Part shown: positions 46,086 to 57,520 of the stretch, in pieces
Layout of the letters: each line of letters begins with the position of its first letter
Numbering within the stretch: the first letter of the stretch is position 1
The notes under the pieces: generated by a model
What the model was told of the DNA's origin: nothing
Databases searched by the model: none
The model's input: the letters and a program-made list of their open reading frames with translations, nothing else
Assembly: GCA_959347315.1 (NCBI GenBank)
Contig: OY365814.1
Location: 27,627,829 to 27,691,828 of the forward strand
Direction: 5' to 3'
Origin: Bimastos eiseni
Taxonomy: Eukaryota > Annelida > Clitellata > Crassiclitellata > Lumbricidae
Length of the DNA: 64,000 nucleotides
Made by a program: the position numbers and the translations under genes

Positions 46086-47056
46086 AAATTGGTCGCTCTC
46101 AGCGGCCTCAGGTTGGGTAAGGGTCAACATAATTGCCTACGATTATGATTTACGATTACAGCAGATTCTGATTCAACGACATCTCGTGTTCTGGGTTTAT
46201 TTACCTTGTTGGCTGTCCTTTAAGTTGTTGCTGCTGACCGCATCCGCAACGTATTTCTACGAACGATTTATCTACGACGCTGCTATTGCTTCAAACTGTT
46301 GTATCTTTTAAGCTGTTGTCACTGACGATAAAGTTGACGTTCATGTTTCGGAAGATGGGCTTTCTGCGGATTACACTTGTCGGCGGCACCTTTAAAGTAA
46401 TACTTGCGGCCAATCGGCTACGTTTGAAGCTATTCTTGAGGGCGTTGTGCAGGCAACCTTTGAAGTTAGATTTGTTGACAGTATCGTTTCGGCGTATATT
46501 AGATCCAACAGATGTGTTGTTTGGTGGTAGTGAATGCGGTCTGACACCGACCCCTACCTTTGCGCAGCAAGTGTGAGCTATGCGGTATTGGTTCTCGTTT
46601 GAAAATTTGTTCCTATTCCAACGACGCCACTGAGCTACACAACAAGTATCTCAAGGCCATGCATCACGTCAAACGATTGGGCGTAAGCTTGGCAATGGCA
46701 TGGGGAACTAATACATCCCTGACAGAATGGTCTGTCAACAGCTTTTTAAACTGCATAGCAATATATTAGGGCCTATATCGGGTTTAGCACGCGTGAGTGT
46801 CCTCTTGCATGTGTATGTGAGCGTGTGTGTGTGTGTGAGATAGTACGTGTGGGCGTGTGGGTGTTTGCTATTTATAGGTTTGATGCGCAGGATGCGATGT
46901 GAAAAAGAGACAGAAGAGTGAACGCTTGTCTGATAATGTCTTGTTTTGTCCTGGAGTGGGAGTAGATAGCTGAAGACCAGCTGCCAAAAACGCACTCGGG
47001 CCCAATACTAAATATAACTATATTTTGATCAGCATTATTGTTATTGTTACCATCAC

Positions 47057-47059
<3 letters not shown>

Positions 47060-47087
<28 letters not shown>

Positions 47088-47167
47088 CGTATTTTATAAC
47101 GAACTAATGAGTCTGTACCCATGTCCGTTGGTTTACTAATAAATACGATAACGATAAAAAGGTAATA

Positions 47168-47221
<54 letters not shown>

Positions 47222-47222
47222 G
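47060..47222. repeat. ATA and TTA trinucleotide repeats
   Basis: Two pure trinucleotide arrays in opposite sense about 80 bp apart. Confidence 0.95.
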
Positions 47223-48175
47223 TAGCTCCTGAGCTCAGTGTATCCGATATGGATGCATATAGATGAAGAGTTGACTTCAGAACCGGGTGAGGGGATCTGT
47301 GCAGATGAAAGAGAAAGTATTACTTGCTGTCACTAATTAAGTCTTATAGTGGGAGTTCCCTTTAGCGCCAATGATTCACCTGGACGAATAGCGACCACCT
47401 GGGTACAAACAGTTCGCAATAAGAAAATGTGTCCCTACTTCTGGACATTTGCGGCCGTGGGACAACTGAATGGTGGGAGGAACTAAGGCGTGTGTGTGTA
47501 ACTCAAGTTCAATTATTTCTGTATACGTAATTATAATCAGGTTGTTTACCGAGTCTGTCGTGCACACGATACTGAAAGTAGCCTAATATGTAGAAGCGGA
47601 TACGGAAAGAATTAACATAACAGAACTTAGGAGAGATTTATTGTGGTTTGCGAGATTTACGACTGTGCGAGAACCACTTCATTCGTCTTCCTTCTTCGTC
47701 CTAATTTCTTAATTTACTCAGCTTCTTCTTGAATGCAGCAACCGAGTCCACAGATACACTCAACTCTTCCAGCTAAAACTGTACAGATATGTTATATTTT
47801 CCAGTTGTATCACCTACATCGATAAATCTATTCGCAGCAAGACTGCTTACACGCTTGCACGCACTGCACAGCTCAACGTGATTAGGATGTTGGCATCACG
47901 TGCGCGAGCAATTTTAACGATGGACCGGTTTTTAAGTAGAGTTTTTCCTGGGTGTGTTTACAGTCCGGCTGCAGTTGGGCAGATCCACCACTCCCGTTGA
48001 AAGACGACAAGGCCAGCAAACAGTTATTGAATTGAGATGAATGCGCCTACGATGTGGAACCAATTCCGAACAGGTGGCTTGAGAGGCGTCAGCGATGACT
48101 GAGAAGCCGACGCTTTCAAATCCTGACTTACATGTACTGTTTTCGATCGTAAATTACCCAGAATCGTAAACTTAC

Positions 48176-48296
48176 CGACTGCCGCCGTGACTATTAGCAC
48201 AAACACACATACACACCCACGTGATATTTGCAGATAGTAAAATTCGTATTCATCGCTCCACGGAGAAGATCCATCTGTATTTCCATGCAGTGACAC
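48176..48296 (-). other. Weak candidate orphan first exon
   Basis: A frame with a hydrophobic stretch (CVCVFVLIVTAAVG) ends exactly at a phase-1 donor GCAGTCG/GTAAGT, the arrangement of the signal-peptide exons of the lysenin-like genes. No matching second exon lies downstream before lysenin-like 3, which has its own exon 1. Confidence 0.2.
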
Positions 48297-49269
48297 AGTG
48301 CATGTCTTGGTTCTTCAAGCCATTCTACCCTGATTCTACTCTTGCGTCACCACGTGATCACTTTCATTACCACCGTTGCACCATGATATCTCCTCGGCTC
48401 CTCTCCTCCCCGGAGTCTGGCCTGGCACCGGAAAGGACAAAGCAGCCTGGCTATAGTGGACTGGATCTGATAAAGCGCCGGTAAATATACACGTAGTGCT
48501 GGTCTATCCCCGACGTAGGCTTTATTTGACACAAAGACATTTAGAGGATTTGCATTATACCTCGATTATTAGTTCACTTAATTGTTCAAAAGTTTATACA
48601 ACTCTCTTTAAAAGTACCTACTCAAAAGCACAATCAAGCAGATGATTCTCCCATTTGCACTCTAAATTTCATTCCCAGACACCAGGAGAAAGTAGTTGAT
48701 AGTCTCCTCAACCTTCCTCCTTCATTCCTAATATGCCTACAGCCTCAAGTTCATTTTTCTGCTGAGCTGCATGCTTAACTATTCAACTAACACAAGCAGC
48801 TTCTTGAACGATTTGAAAAGTAAATGCATTTTTTATTCTGCCTTTTATATCAAAAGCAGCGGTAAAACCATTGATAATGACATTGACATACTCACTTACT
48901 TACTGGCCTACCTACCTACTTGCCACTTTACCGCCTCTGTTTCTGGCTGAAATAAACTGATTATGTGATTAATTGATTGACCAATTCAATATTGGTCACT
49001 GTTGTTGAGCGCAATTAGTATCAAAAAATATACTCAATTCGGTTGACTACTAAGCGATGTTCATGTTGGCCAAACTTCCTCATTTTATACTTGCACTTTG
49101 ATCCAAGAACTTCTATGGCGCCATTGCTTCTATGTTCAGGTACTCGGTCCGTGATCACAACTGTGCAAAATGGTCACTTTACAGGGAGATTCTAATCAGA
49201 AACCACGATGGATATCCAAGAACTAACGGAAACATCCTAAGGATTAAAGAAGTTGCGAGTCCAGGACGG

Positions 49270-49596
49270 TATAGATACTAGATATGTATGTATCCATGTA
49301 TGTATGTGTATGTATGTGTATGTGTGTATGTATGTATGTATCTATGTATGTATGTATATATGGATGTGTATGTATGTATGTATGTCTGTACGTATGTATG
49401 TATGCACGTACGTATGTATGCATGTATATATGTATGTATGTATGCATGTAAGTATGTATGTATGTATGAATGTATGTATGTATGTAGGTATGTGCGTATG
49501 TACGTGTGTCTGTATGTATGTATGTATGTGTGTGCGTATGTACGTATGTATGTATGTATGTATGTATGTTTGTACGTACGTATGTATGTATGTATG

Positions 49597-49630
<34 letters not shown>

Positions 49631-49750
49631 CGTACGTACGTACGCACGCACGCACGCACGTACGCACGTCTGTATGTATGTACGTACGTACGTACGTACG
49701 CACGTCTGTATGTATGTATGTATGTATGTATGTATGTATGTATGTACGTA
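49270..49750. repeat. TGTA tetranucleotide array
   Basis: Degenerate TGTATGTA with TGTACGTA patches. The paralogous site near 57.76 kb has only a short ACGTATGTATACATGCATG seed. Confidence 0.95.
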
Positions 49751-49751
49751 T

Positions 49752-50184
49752 AGGGTTAGGGTTAGGGTTACGGTTAGGGTTAGGGTTAGGGGTTAGGGTT
49801 AGGGTTAGGGTTAGGGTTAGGGTTAGGGTTAGGGTTAGGGTTAGGGTTAGGGTTAGGGTTAGGGTTAGGGTTAGGGTTAGGGTTAGGGTTTGGGTTAGGG
49901 TTAGGGTTAGGGTTAGGGTTTGGGTTAGGGTTAGGGTTAGGGTTAGGGTTTGGGTTAGGGTTAGGGTTAGGGTTAGGGTTAGGGTTAGGGTTAGGGTTTG
50001 GGTTAGGGTTAGGGTTAGGGTTAGGGTTAGGGTTAGGGTTAGGGTTAGGGTTAGGGTTATGGTTATGGTTAGGGTTATGGTTAGGGTTAGGGTTAGGGTT
50101 AGGGTTAGGGTTAGGGTTAGGGTTAGGGTTAGGGTTTGGGTTAGGGTTAGGGTTAGGGTTAGGGTTAAGGTTAGGGTTAGGGTT
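49752..50184 (+). repeat. Interstitial telomeric array (GGGTTA)n
   Basis: About 70 hexamers of the metazoan TTAGGG repeat with variants: one TTACGG, one TTAGGGG, three TTATGG, one TTAAGG and five TTTGGG, three of the last at exact 30-bp spacing (49891, 49921, 49951). TGTA sequence resumes at 50190, so the array sits inside the tetranucleotide tract. Confidence 0.98.
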
Positions 50185-50485
50185 TGTTCTGTATGTATGT
50201 ATGTAGGTATGTATGTATGTATGTATATCCTTTTTTCATTTTTCATCCATTATTGATACAAAAAATTGACAAAGAAATGCCTTGAAGGTTTTTAGGAAAA
50301 ACATTAATATAGGTACATACGATCGTTCCAGAATGGTCCTTCCTACTGCTAAATTATGGTAGATGATTAGCAATGTAGCAATGATTGCTAGGAACTTCGT
50401 TGATGTTCACAAAATCTTAACTAAAGAATTTTAAGCTAAAGAAGAAGCGGTATAATCAAGATAAAGATTTAAAATATGCGACTTA

Positions 50486-50701
50486 TTTAACCGAAACTAT
50501 AATCAAGACATTGCGCTTAGCCAATGCTATAATCAAGACAGTGTAATTAACTAATACTACAATCAAGATAGTTAGCTTAATCAAAAGGAAATGATAGTCA
50601 GCAACCCCGAAATTACGTCTACGATCGTCAATGACGTAGTCCAAGATGCATGAGTAGGGCAGATCTCTACGTCAATCACCACGTACTTGCCGGACAGCAC
50701 C
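50486..50701 (-). repeat. Left arm of a perfect 216-bp inverted repeat
   Basis: Reverse complement of 50962-51177 at all 216 positions. It is absent from the paralogous duplicate at 58 kb, so it is the newly added arm. Confidence 0.97.
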
Positions 50702-50819
50702 AATACGCGACAATTGTTAACATAAATTCACAAAATCTATTATTATATCCAACTTTCAGAATGTACAACTTAGAGAAGATAATGTCGAGAAGCAATGGCA
50801 TGAACAGAGGCATATATCT

Positions 50820-50829
50820 TATATAAAAG
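50820..50829 (+). promoter_or_regulatory. TATA-like box in the inverted-repeat spacer
   Basis: TATATAAAAG on the plus strand, pointing at the right arm and antisense to lysenin-like 4. No other promoter evidence. Confidence 0.2.
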
Positions 50830-50890
50830 AGCAACAGTTGTCTTTCTGTTTGTTCCAATACAATAGCTCGCGAGCTGAACCATCGACTCA

Positions 50891-50896
50891 TTTATT
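50891..50896 (-). terminator. Candidate poly(A) signal of lysenin-like 4
   Basis: AATAAA on the minus strand, about 325 nt after the stop, inside the spacer of the inverted repeat. Confidence 0.35.
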
Positions 50897-50961
50897 GTGC
50901 GGAATGATAAAAAAACAATTGTGTCTTTGGATTTGCAGTAGAGTGGATTCAGTGGATGTAC

Positions 50962-51177
50962 GGTGCTGTCCGGCAAGTACGTGGTGATTGACGTAGAGAT
51001 CTGCCCTACTCATGCATCTTGGACTACGTCATTGACGATCGTAGACGTAATTTCGGGGTTGCTGACTATCATTTCCTTTTGATTAAGCTAACTATCTTGA
51101 TTGTAGTATTAGTTAATTACACTGTCTTGATTATAGCATTGGCTAAGCGCAATGTCTTGATTATAGTTTCGGTTAAA
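50962..51177 (+). repeat. Right arm of the 216-bp inverted repeat
   Basis: Ancestral arm: it aligns with 58.36-58.6 kb in the other duplicate. It ends 41 bp from the stop codon of lysenin-like 4. Confidence 0.97.
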
Positions 51178-51218
51178 CGCGCTGCCTTAATCATAGCGCG
51201 TAACCCTCTGTAATATGG

Positions 51219-52099
51219 TTAAACGATTTCCAGTATCCACTTGTCTTCCTGTTTTTTCACGCAACAGATGCTATTCTTCCTTTGAGCAAGAAAGCAGGCG
51301 TTATTGTATTTATTCCTGAAGGTTATTTCATCACCGTGGCGAATCGGATCCCCTTTACTCATCGTCCAGTGTTGCTTATTAACGTCACTCTCAGTCGCCA
51401 CTCCAACTTTCCGATTCAAATCAAAATATACCCTTCCAAATACAGAGGCATAGGCCCAGTCGTACCTGGAATGCGTGGAATTCCACGTTTGAATTCGGAC
51501 TCCACGAGAGTCCTGATGGAGTGTGAATACGAAATTGGAAGCGTGTTCTAGAGCTGCTGCTGGCCAGTTGTTTTTCTTCGTGACGGTTAGATACTTCTGT
51601 TGGTTCATGTGCTTCATTCGTATTTTCGTTTTGCTGTAGTCAATCAGTTTTCCCACTCTGACCTTCACGCGACTCATGTTAGTGTAGGGAACATTCTGAG
51701 TGTCGTTCACAACATCGATGTAGTGCATGTATTCCAGAATCATTCCACCAACATTGACAACCAGAGACCATCTTGTAAATGTTGAATGTGGTGGAATCGT
51801 AATCGTCTGTTTGACCGTCTTTATCTCATAAATTTCGTTCTCTTTAACCGTCATCATGGTTTGTTCGTGCTTGAAGCTGTATCCAATTTCCAGGTTTACT
51901 ATTCCGTACCGATCACCCGCTTTAAGAGTAGCACCAAAGTCGTGTGTAGCAGTAATTGTCTTGATGGTTCTATCTGTAGTTTTCATGCCTCTTTCAAAGG
52001 TGGTCTCCTGTACGACCTTCTCTGAGTTCCTGTTCTCGTATTCTAACTCCCTCTTCCACGTCGCTGGTACATCTATTTCCAACTCTTCGTACCCGTCTC
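51219..52099 (-). CDS. Lysenin-like 4, exon 2
   Basis: 881 nt. Acceptor CATTTTAG (minus), opens in phase 1 with D-G-Y-E-E, stop at 51219-51221. Same length as exon 2 of copy 5. Confidence 0.95.
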
Positions 52100-53836
52100 C
52101 TAAAATGCAACAGCTTCACATACACGCAACAGCTGAACACCGAGAGGCTCCTTCCATTCACGCATTCATTCGTTCATTCAGATTACTTATGTAGCGACCC
52201 CAAAGGTACTTAATCAGAGGCGCTACCAGCCAAACCCCGACGATTAAGAATAATTTTCAGAGGTTTAATAAAGGTGCATGTAGGGTATCTAGATAAGAGA
52301 GCAGGCATATCTTCCGCATATCGAGATCCTTCTATTTCCATCAGTCTTGACTATGCAACTACCCAAACATTTACCCAAACATCTCCTGTTCGCGGCTTAA
52401 ATGTAATTGTTATCAAGGCCTAGGATTTTCTCATCACATCCCTCATCTTTCCCGTTCTTGCTTCACGCATACCCGGAACACACGCAGAATCAGCCCCATG
52501 CTCGATTTTAACAGAGATTCTACAATCGATACATCATATATAGATCCCGCTTGATGAGACCGCCTCAATATTATTCACATTTCCTCACATAAGTAAACTG
52601 CCTATACATGTAATTCAGAATGCTTTCGCTCGGTCTGTCAACAAAACCCCAATCACTACCTGTCCTCAAATCACTGCACGGGCTCAAAATACCTGAATTG
52701 AACATAAAGTCATATCACTCACCTGCGACATACTTCACTCCACCAAGCCCATCTACCTCCGTCGATTGTTCAAGGTCCAGTCACTTCGATCAACCTATTC
52801 CCTTTTGGCCCTAACACTGCTCCGCAAGGCCTCATCTCTAACTATCACTCCGCATATTAATTTTTCATTCAAGGCTAAAGACAAGTCCTCCCAAATTGTC
52901 ACGAAGTCTCTTCTGACTCCTCCTCTTCCTCTGCCTCCCTCACTATTTTAATTTTAACACCACACACTTTAGCTCTATCAAAATCTGATTATCTGCATCT
53001 TAACCTTGCTTGTCGATTTCATTAGATTTTGGTTTGATTAAACGCCTGTGAATGAGCTTGCTCCTGCGACTTTGATCGATCATGTGTGGGCGCTTAATAA
53101 ATTTCGAATTCACGATTACTATTACGAATGGGTTTTATGCCCTTAAAAGACTTGGTGTATGGACTATAGCATGGACAGTGCTTGCCCGATATTCTAATCT
53201 GTGAAATAAGTCACCGTCGTGTTTCGAACATGTTTCCGCTCGTACAGTGCAATCCTCGACAGCAGTAGGCCTATGGGACAGCGTAGACCACTAGACCTAC
53301 ACTCAGAGCCAGTCCAATTTACTTGGCCAGCAGCTCCGTCAGCACCGTGGGTTACATTATTTCTATTCGCTAGGTGCTGTTTAGGGTGGCTGTTGAAATT
53401 AATAAAGAAGTTCTTTGTTCTTCTAAGTTATAAAAGGAAGTAGCAATTCAGGATTACAGTCCCAGATTACACGATGCCATTTCACCGTCAGTGATTTTAT
53501 CTTTGCCTTAGGCCTATGTGTTTTTGCTGACAAGCGTTTAACTCTAAATTTCACTTTTGCTTGTGAATTATAGTAGAGACAATTTTTATACGTGTCTAGT
53601 TTATAAAAAAATAAATAAAAAACAGGAAAAATAGTTGCTAAATTATTATTTTTAAGACAGCAACTATAGCCTAGGCAAACTTGCGCACTTCAAAGCAGAT
53701 CAATCAGTGTTATTGTGCGATCTTGCCTCAATCACTATAGGCTGTGTGAACGTAGGAACGTACCTTTGACAGTCTTTGTAGAGAGCGATAGCAGAACCAC
53801 CAGAAGAAAGTACACTTGAAACTGATTGAACATCAT
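51219..53836 (-). CDS. Lysenin-like pore-forming protein 4, two exons, secreted
   Basis: Minus-strand gene: exon 1 53836-53764, phase-1 intron of 1.66 kb, exon 2 52099-51219, about 317 residues. Signal peptide about 1-24 (core VYFLLVVLLSLS). Pore module about 31-180: EIDVPATWKRELEYEN, then the Thr/Ser-rich stretch TITATHDFGATLKAGD that in lysenin forms the membrane-inserting hairpin, then NEIYEIKTVKQTITIPP and FTRWSLVVNVGG. Trefoil about 181-317: IRMKHMNQQKYLTV, NNWPAA, QHWTMSKGDP and DKWILEIV. The Trp positions corresponding to those conserved between lysenin and its relatives (before the YEN block, TRW, NWPAA, HWTMSK, KWIL) are all kept. Of the five copies, this one and copy 5 most resemble classical lysenin. 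Its 3' flank holds the perfect inverted repeat. Confidence 0.93.
52158..52235 (-). mobile_element. LINE 3' tail with short ATTC repeat
   Basis: CATTCATTCGTTCATTCAG followed by the TAGCGACCCC and AGAGGCGCTACC tail. The homologous site in the other duplicate carries a much longer ATTC array (59716-60040). Confidence 0.7.
52330..52960 (+). mobile_element. LINE RT C-terminal fragment in the intron of lysenin-like 4
   Basis: Decayed blocks equivalent to SRSCFMQIR (60.5 kb), then LPVLKSLHGLKIPE, VQSLRSTYSLLALTLLRK and LPLPPSL, typical of CR1/L2 ORF2 C-termini. Frame-broken. It sits antisense to the host gene. Confidence 0.8.
53764..53836 (-). CDS. Lysenin-like 4, exon 1 (signal peptide)
   Basis: Begins with two consecutive ATG codons at 53836. 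Donor GTCAAAG/GTACGT, 24 codons plus one base. Colinear with exon 1 of copy 5. Confidence 0.85.
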
Positions 53837-53916
53837 TCTGAAGCGTTTCTGGAAACCGTCTCTCCATTCACCTCTTGAAGAATCGAATCTCTGACTCTGC
53901 AAAAGCAGATGAATCG

Positions 53917-53925
53917 CCTTAAATA
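53917..53925 (-). promoter_or_regulatory. TATA-like box of lysenin-like 4
   Basis: TATTTAAGG on the minus strand, about 80 bp before the ATG, conserved at the same distance in copy 5. A TGACGTTA element (53945-53952) lies just upstream. Confidence 0.55.
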
Positions 53926-54299
53926 GGCAGCAGTGATGCGTTGCTGACGTTAAGCGGGTGATTCTTGCTATCTTTTATAACTTGTTTGCTCACGACTTAT
54001 GACATACTATTACATGCGGTCATGACAAAATTAATGCGGTATTCTATTAAATGTTGCTATGACAGGTGATCTCTGTCATGTGACATTCTATTAAATGTGG
54101 TTATGACATGGGGTTATAGCATGTGGTTACAATGTGTAGGCTCGGTTATGCTGGCAATCAAGTTATTATCAAAGAGAGACAGTGTTCTGAAATGATATTA
54201 TTCTAAGCAGAATTCTTAAACGACCCACTCCTGGGGCACTGCTGCTTCTAATAGTTCTCCTATAACATTTCATTTTCGAGGGGTTCTTCGAACTGAGAG

Positions 54300-54670
54300 C
54301 GCCTTTGGCAATGTTGTTCTGTGAGAGGCGCTTTATAAATTCGTAAATAGAGTAGAATTGAGCATTGTGAGAAGCGCTTCTTAAGTTCGTATATAGAACA
54401 GAACAGAGCATTGTGAGAGGCGCTTTTTAAATTCTTAAATAGGATAGAATGGAGCATTGTGAGAGGCGCTTTATAAATTCTCAAATAGAATAGAATAGAG
54501 CAGTGTGAGAGGCGCTTTATAAATTCTCAAATAGAATAGAATAGAGCAGTGTGAGAGGCGCTTTATGAATTCTCAAATAGAATAGAATAGAGCAGTGTGA
54601 GAGGCGCTTTATAAATTCTCAAATAGAATAGAATAGAGCGTGTGAGAGGCGCTTTATAAATTGGCAAAAC
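54300..54670. repeat. Tandem repeat, about 46-47 bp, about eight units
   Basis: Units contain GTGAGAGGCGCTTTATAAAT and AATAGAATAGAATAGAGCA. The other duplicate has only about two units (61.58-61.67 kb). Confidence 0.93.
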
Positions 54671-55345
54671 GAATGGAATAGACTATTCCACGACGCACAG
54701 CATTAACTGTATTGTCAATTTTTGCACTGTACTGCAGTTAGGTGATTATGTAGGCCTACTATAGATGTCTACTGTCTACTCGTGGGTTTAGCCATGCAGG
54801 CAAAAGGTCTAATTACATTTAATTGAAGCGCCGTTTGCGTGCAAATAATGGCGAGTTCTCTATAAGAGTCGATAAGAGATAGGCTATATACTCAATAGCA
54901 ACGGAAGCTCGCATTTGTTGAATCATAAAGTGAGACCAACTGAGATATCACCGCCCACTACATCGTGTGGAGCTTTTGTGCAAAGATGATGCAATGGTTA
55001 CTCAGCACAAGGATCACTTGCAGATAAAACATAAATTTATGAGCAGCATAACCTCGCTGTTTTTAAGGGGAAAAATGAGAGTAACTGAAACATCGCTGTT
55101 CAGTGGTGTCCACCGCATCGTGATCTCTTAGCGGAAACGAAAATGTAGAAGATTATTGGTAGCATCGTACTAAAGTTATAATAGGCTGATTCTACCAATT
55201 AATCATCAAAACTGAGAGGCGCTGGGTCTATAGTAGGCTAGAGCTTTGTGTAATATTTCTTTACAAGTCATTAGATGACATATTTACATATTTACGAAAA
55301 TCGATTAAAATGCTGTGTTTCTCTAATCATTCGCTTATCTGTTAG

Positions 55346-55570
55346 TTAATGATGATGATGATGATGATGAGTTCTCTGCCAGAAGGCAGGTCCATTTGGC
55401 TTTACGCCACCCGGGGATGAGATGAATGAGGTGGTTTCCCGTCGCCTTCCTCGCAGACAGTTATGGGTGGACAACTTGTTCAAGGTCGCTACGCAGTGAC
55501 TCGGGGTGTGTTCGAACCTGCAATCATCCGAAAGCAAGGCACCGAACATCCTACGCCACCACGCCCCATA
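55346..55570 (-). mobile_element. tRNA-derived SINE, third type
   Basis: On the minus strand, an A-box-like GTGGTGGCGTAGGATG is followed by a B-box GGTTCGAACAC, then TAGCGACCTTGAACAAGTTG and a long conserved-looking body, ending at a GAT repeat tail (about 55347-55370). Full-length appearance. Confidence 0.75.
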
Positions 55571-55599
55571 GTGTTAGTTAATAATTATTAATTAATCAC

Positions 55600-56385
55600 T
55601 GATTTGTAGGATCTATAAAAGTATACTCAAGTATCCACCGGTGAGCTGACCATGGGTAGCCTGCCGGATAAAGTGGTCTGTAACCGCCTGAGGAGTGAGG
55701 ACATCATCGGATTTGTCCCAGCATGAATCAGCCTTCTAATGAGGCAATAAAGGCGCCCGCATTTTTGCTAAATAGACATTCGATGTGAAATGTTGCTGTG
55801 GCTGAATCTGGAGTGCTACTGGTGCATTTATTTATTAACAGTTTGGTCTAATAGGGGCGTTGTGGAGTTTACACGATCGAGGCATACTCTTCATAATAAG
55901 ACACCATTCTTTGCAGCAGAATGTTATGTTACTGTAATCTTCATTGTCCAATCCAGAAGGCTCACAGCAGAAGCCAACCAAAAGCCATAAATGTTTGTTG
56001 TTATAACTGTTTGGAAAAAATTTGTCTGAATTAATGCTTGTAAGCCATAGTGTGTTCGCTGCTAATCATATAAAAACTAATCCTACTAACATATTTGCAA
56101 GAGAAATACATTTAATCCAACAAAAGTATAAATTCTCTCTAAAAACATTATTGGGTGATTGGATGCGCACCACCCCTGCAGGAGAGATCCCCATCAAAGA
56201 AAACCAGAAATGGATCAGTGAAGTCAGTAAATATTGGGTGCAACTTAAAAAAATAATGCTCATAAACTGCATCTTAGCAAATAATGCATTTATGTATACA
56301 TATATATCTCTATATAAATTGTTTTCATTTGTTGTTCGATATTAGGTGGCCATAACTCGTCCACTTCGTGACGTCTTTTCTTTCT
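55600..56385. other. Intergenic region
   Basis: ORFs at 55790-55990 and 56022-56345 have no recognisable domain. No gene supported. Confidence 0.5.
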
Positions 56386-56389
56386 CCTC

Positions 56390-57110
56390 ATTTTCATCAA
56401 CTACAACCTGTTGACAACGATTATTAAGATAACTCATAATTCGGTTAAGGGCAATGCCTCTTTTGCCAAAACGGCATAATTTATCAAATAAAATATTATG
56501 ATTAATTGCATCAAAGACTTAGAACGAACCCTAGCGGATCTCCGCTGGATAAAGGACGCATGTTTGATAAGGCCTCACCAATTACAACCTGTTGAGAACG
56601 ATGACTAAGATAAATCACAATAGGGTCAAGAGCAATGCTTCTCATGCCATAGATGTATAATTTATCAAATGAGATATTATGATTAATGGCATCAAAGGCC
56701 TTAGACATATCTAAAGAGATACCCATGGCATATTTTCCTACAACAATTGTCTTGTTAATTTGGTCAAAGACATCTACAACTGCCATACTTTTGGAATTTT
56801 TTTCTAAAGCCATATTTTCTAGCGTAGAGTAAGTTATCGATCTACAGGAAATCATTGATTCTTTTATGCATATTCATTTCCAAAATGTTTGTGGCGGTAG
56901 AAAGGATATATACTGGCCGTAAGTTAGCTATATCAAGATTTTTACCAGTATTAAACAATGGTATTACCTTTGCATGTTTCATGAGCTCCGGTACTATGCC
57001 AGTCCAAAGATACTAATTAATTATAAAAACATTATGTGTTAATGGATCTACAATACAATCAACAAGATGTGTAGCAGAAATCTCAACAAAAATTTCTTCC
57101 CTGACGTAGA
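56390..57110 (-). mobile_element. Decayed LINE reverse transcriptase (fingers/palm)
   Basis: Minus-strand blocks in order: VIPLFNTGKNLDIANLRPVY, a MHKRINDF block, MGISLDMSKAFDAINHN, GMRSIALDPIVIYLSHRSQQ and PLSSGDPLGFVL. These match the RT blocks before the catalytic site. The DAINHN segment is present a second time near 56.46-56.52 kb. Frame-broken. Confidence 0.88.
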
Positions 57111-57169
57111 TTTGAGCTTCCAACCTCTTGTTTTTCAGTCTAGCAGGCCAATCACTCAACCAGCGCACA

Positions 57170-57520
57170 TCTATAGACGATATCTCCCTCTAGCGGATAA
57201 ACCAGTCGAGGAGCTATAGTTGTATTCAAACAATTTACTACTCCGCTTCTCTCTCTCTCTCTCTGTCTCGTCTCTTTTTGCATCCGTGTTCTTACCCCAA
57301 CATTACATTGATCACGGGACAACCCATCTGACAGGACGAAGCGCTAGTGAATGAGCTGGTGCTCTGTCCTATTAAACCCGACGCTCGGTTGCTCTCTGTT
57401 CAGTTGTTAAGCCATTGTTAAAGTGGTTTTAATGCCAATACGATATTTGTTGAGGCTTCGTTTATTACCCTTTCTTATTCTTAAGCCTCACCTTTTGGTA
57501 CGTGCTATCTCTCCACAGGT
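57170..57520. repeat. Unit boundary repeat, also at 63.21-64.00 kb
   Basis: ATCTCCCTCTAGCGGATAAA, TTGTATTCA, AGCGCTAGT and AAAGTGGTTTTAATG occur in the same order at 63.2-63.4 and 63.9-64.0 kb, marking the start of the next tandem unit. Confidence 0.75.

Larger units (their letters stand above)
46100..48700. other. Intergenic region
   Basis: Contains a GT run (46.80-46.86 kb) and ATA/TTA microsatellites (47060-47090, 47167-47222). No supported gene, apart from the weak exon candidate at 48.18 kb. Confidence 0.5.
49020..55170. repeat. Segmental duplicate, left copy (contains lysenin-like 4)
   Basis: Aligns with 57630-62180 through intergenic DNA, both exons, intron LINE fragments, promoter and upstream flank. 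Extra here: the TGTA/TTAGGG expansion, a second (inverted) copy of the 3' flank, and a longer set of 47-bp repeats. Confidence 0.88.

Noticed and set aside
49244..50256. ORFs of more than 300 residues rich in Tyr-Val-Cys-Met, Leu-Thr or Arg-Val
   Set aside because: Translations of TGTA and TTAGGG repeats in several frames.
56511..56855. Host gene on the minus strand
   Set aside because: Motifs (SKAFDAINHN) are those of LINE reverse transcriptase, and frames are broken.
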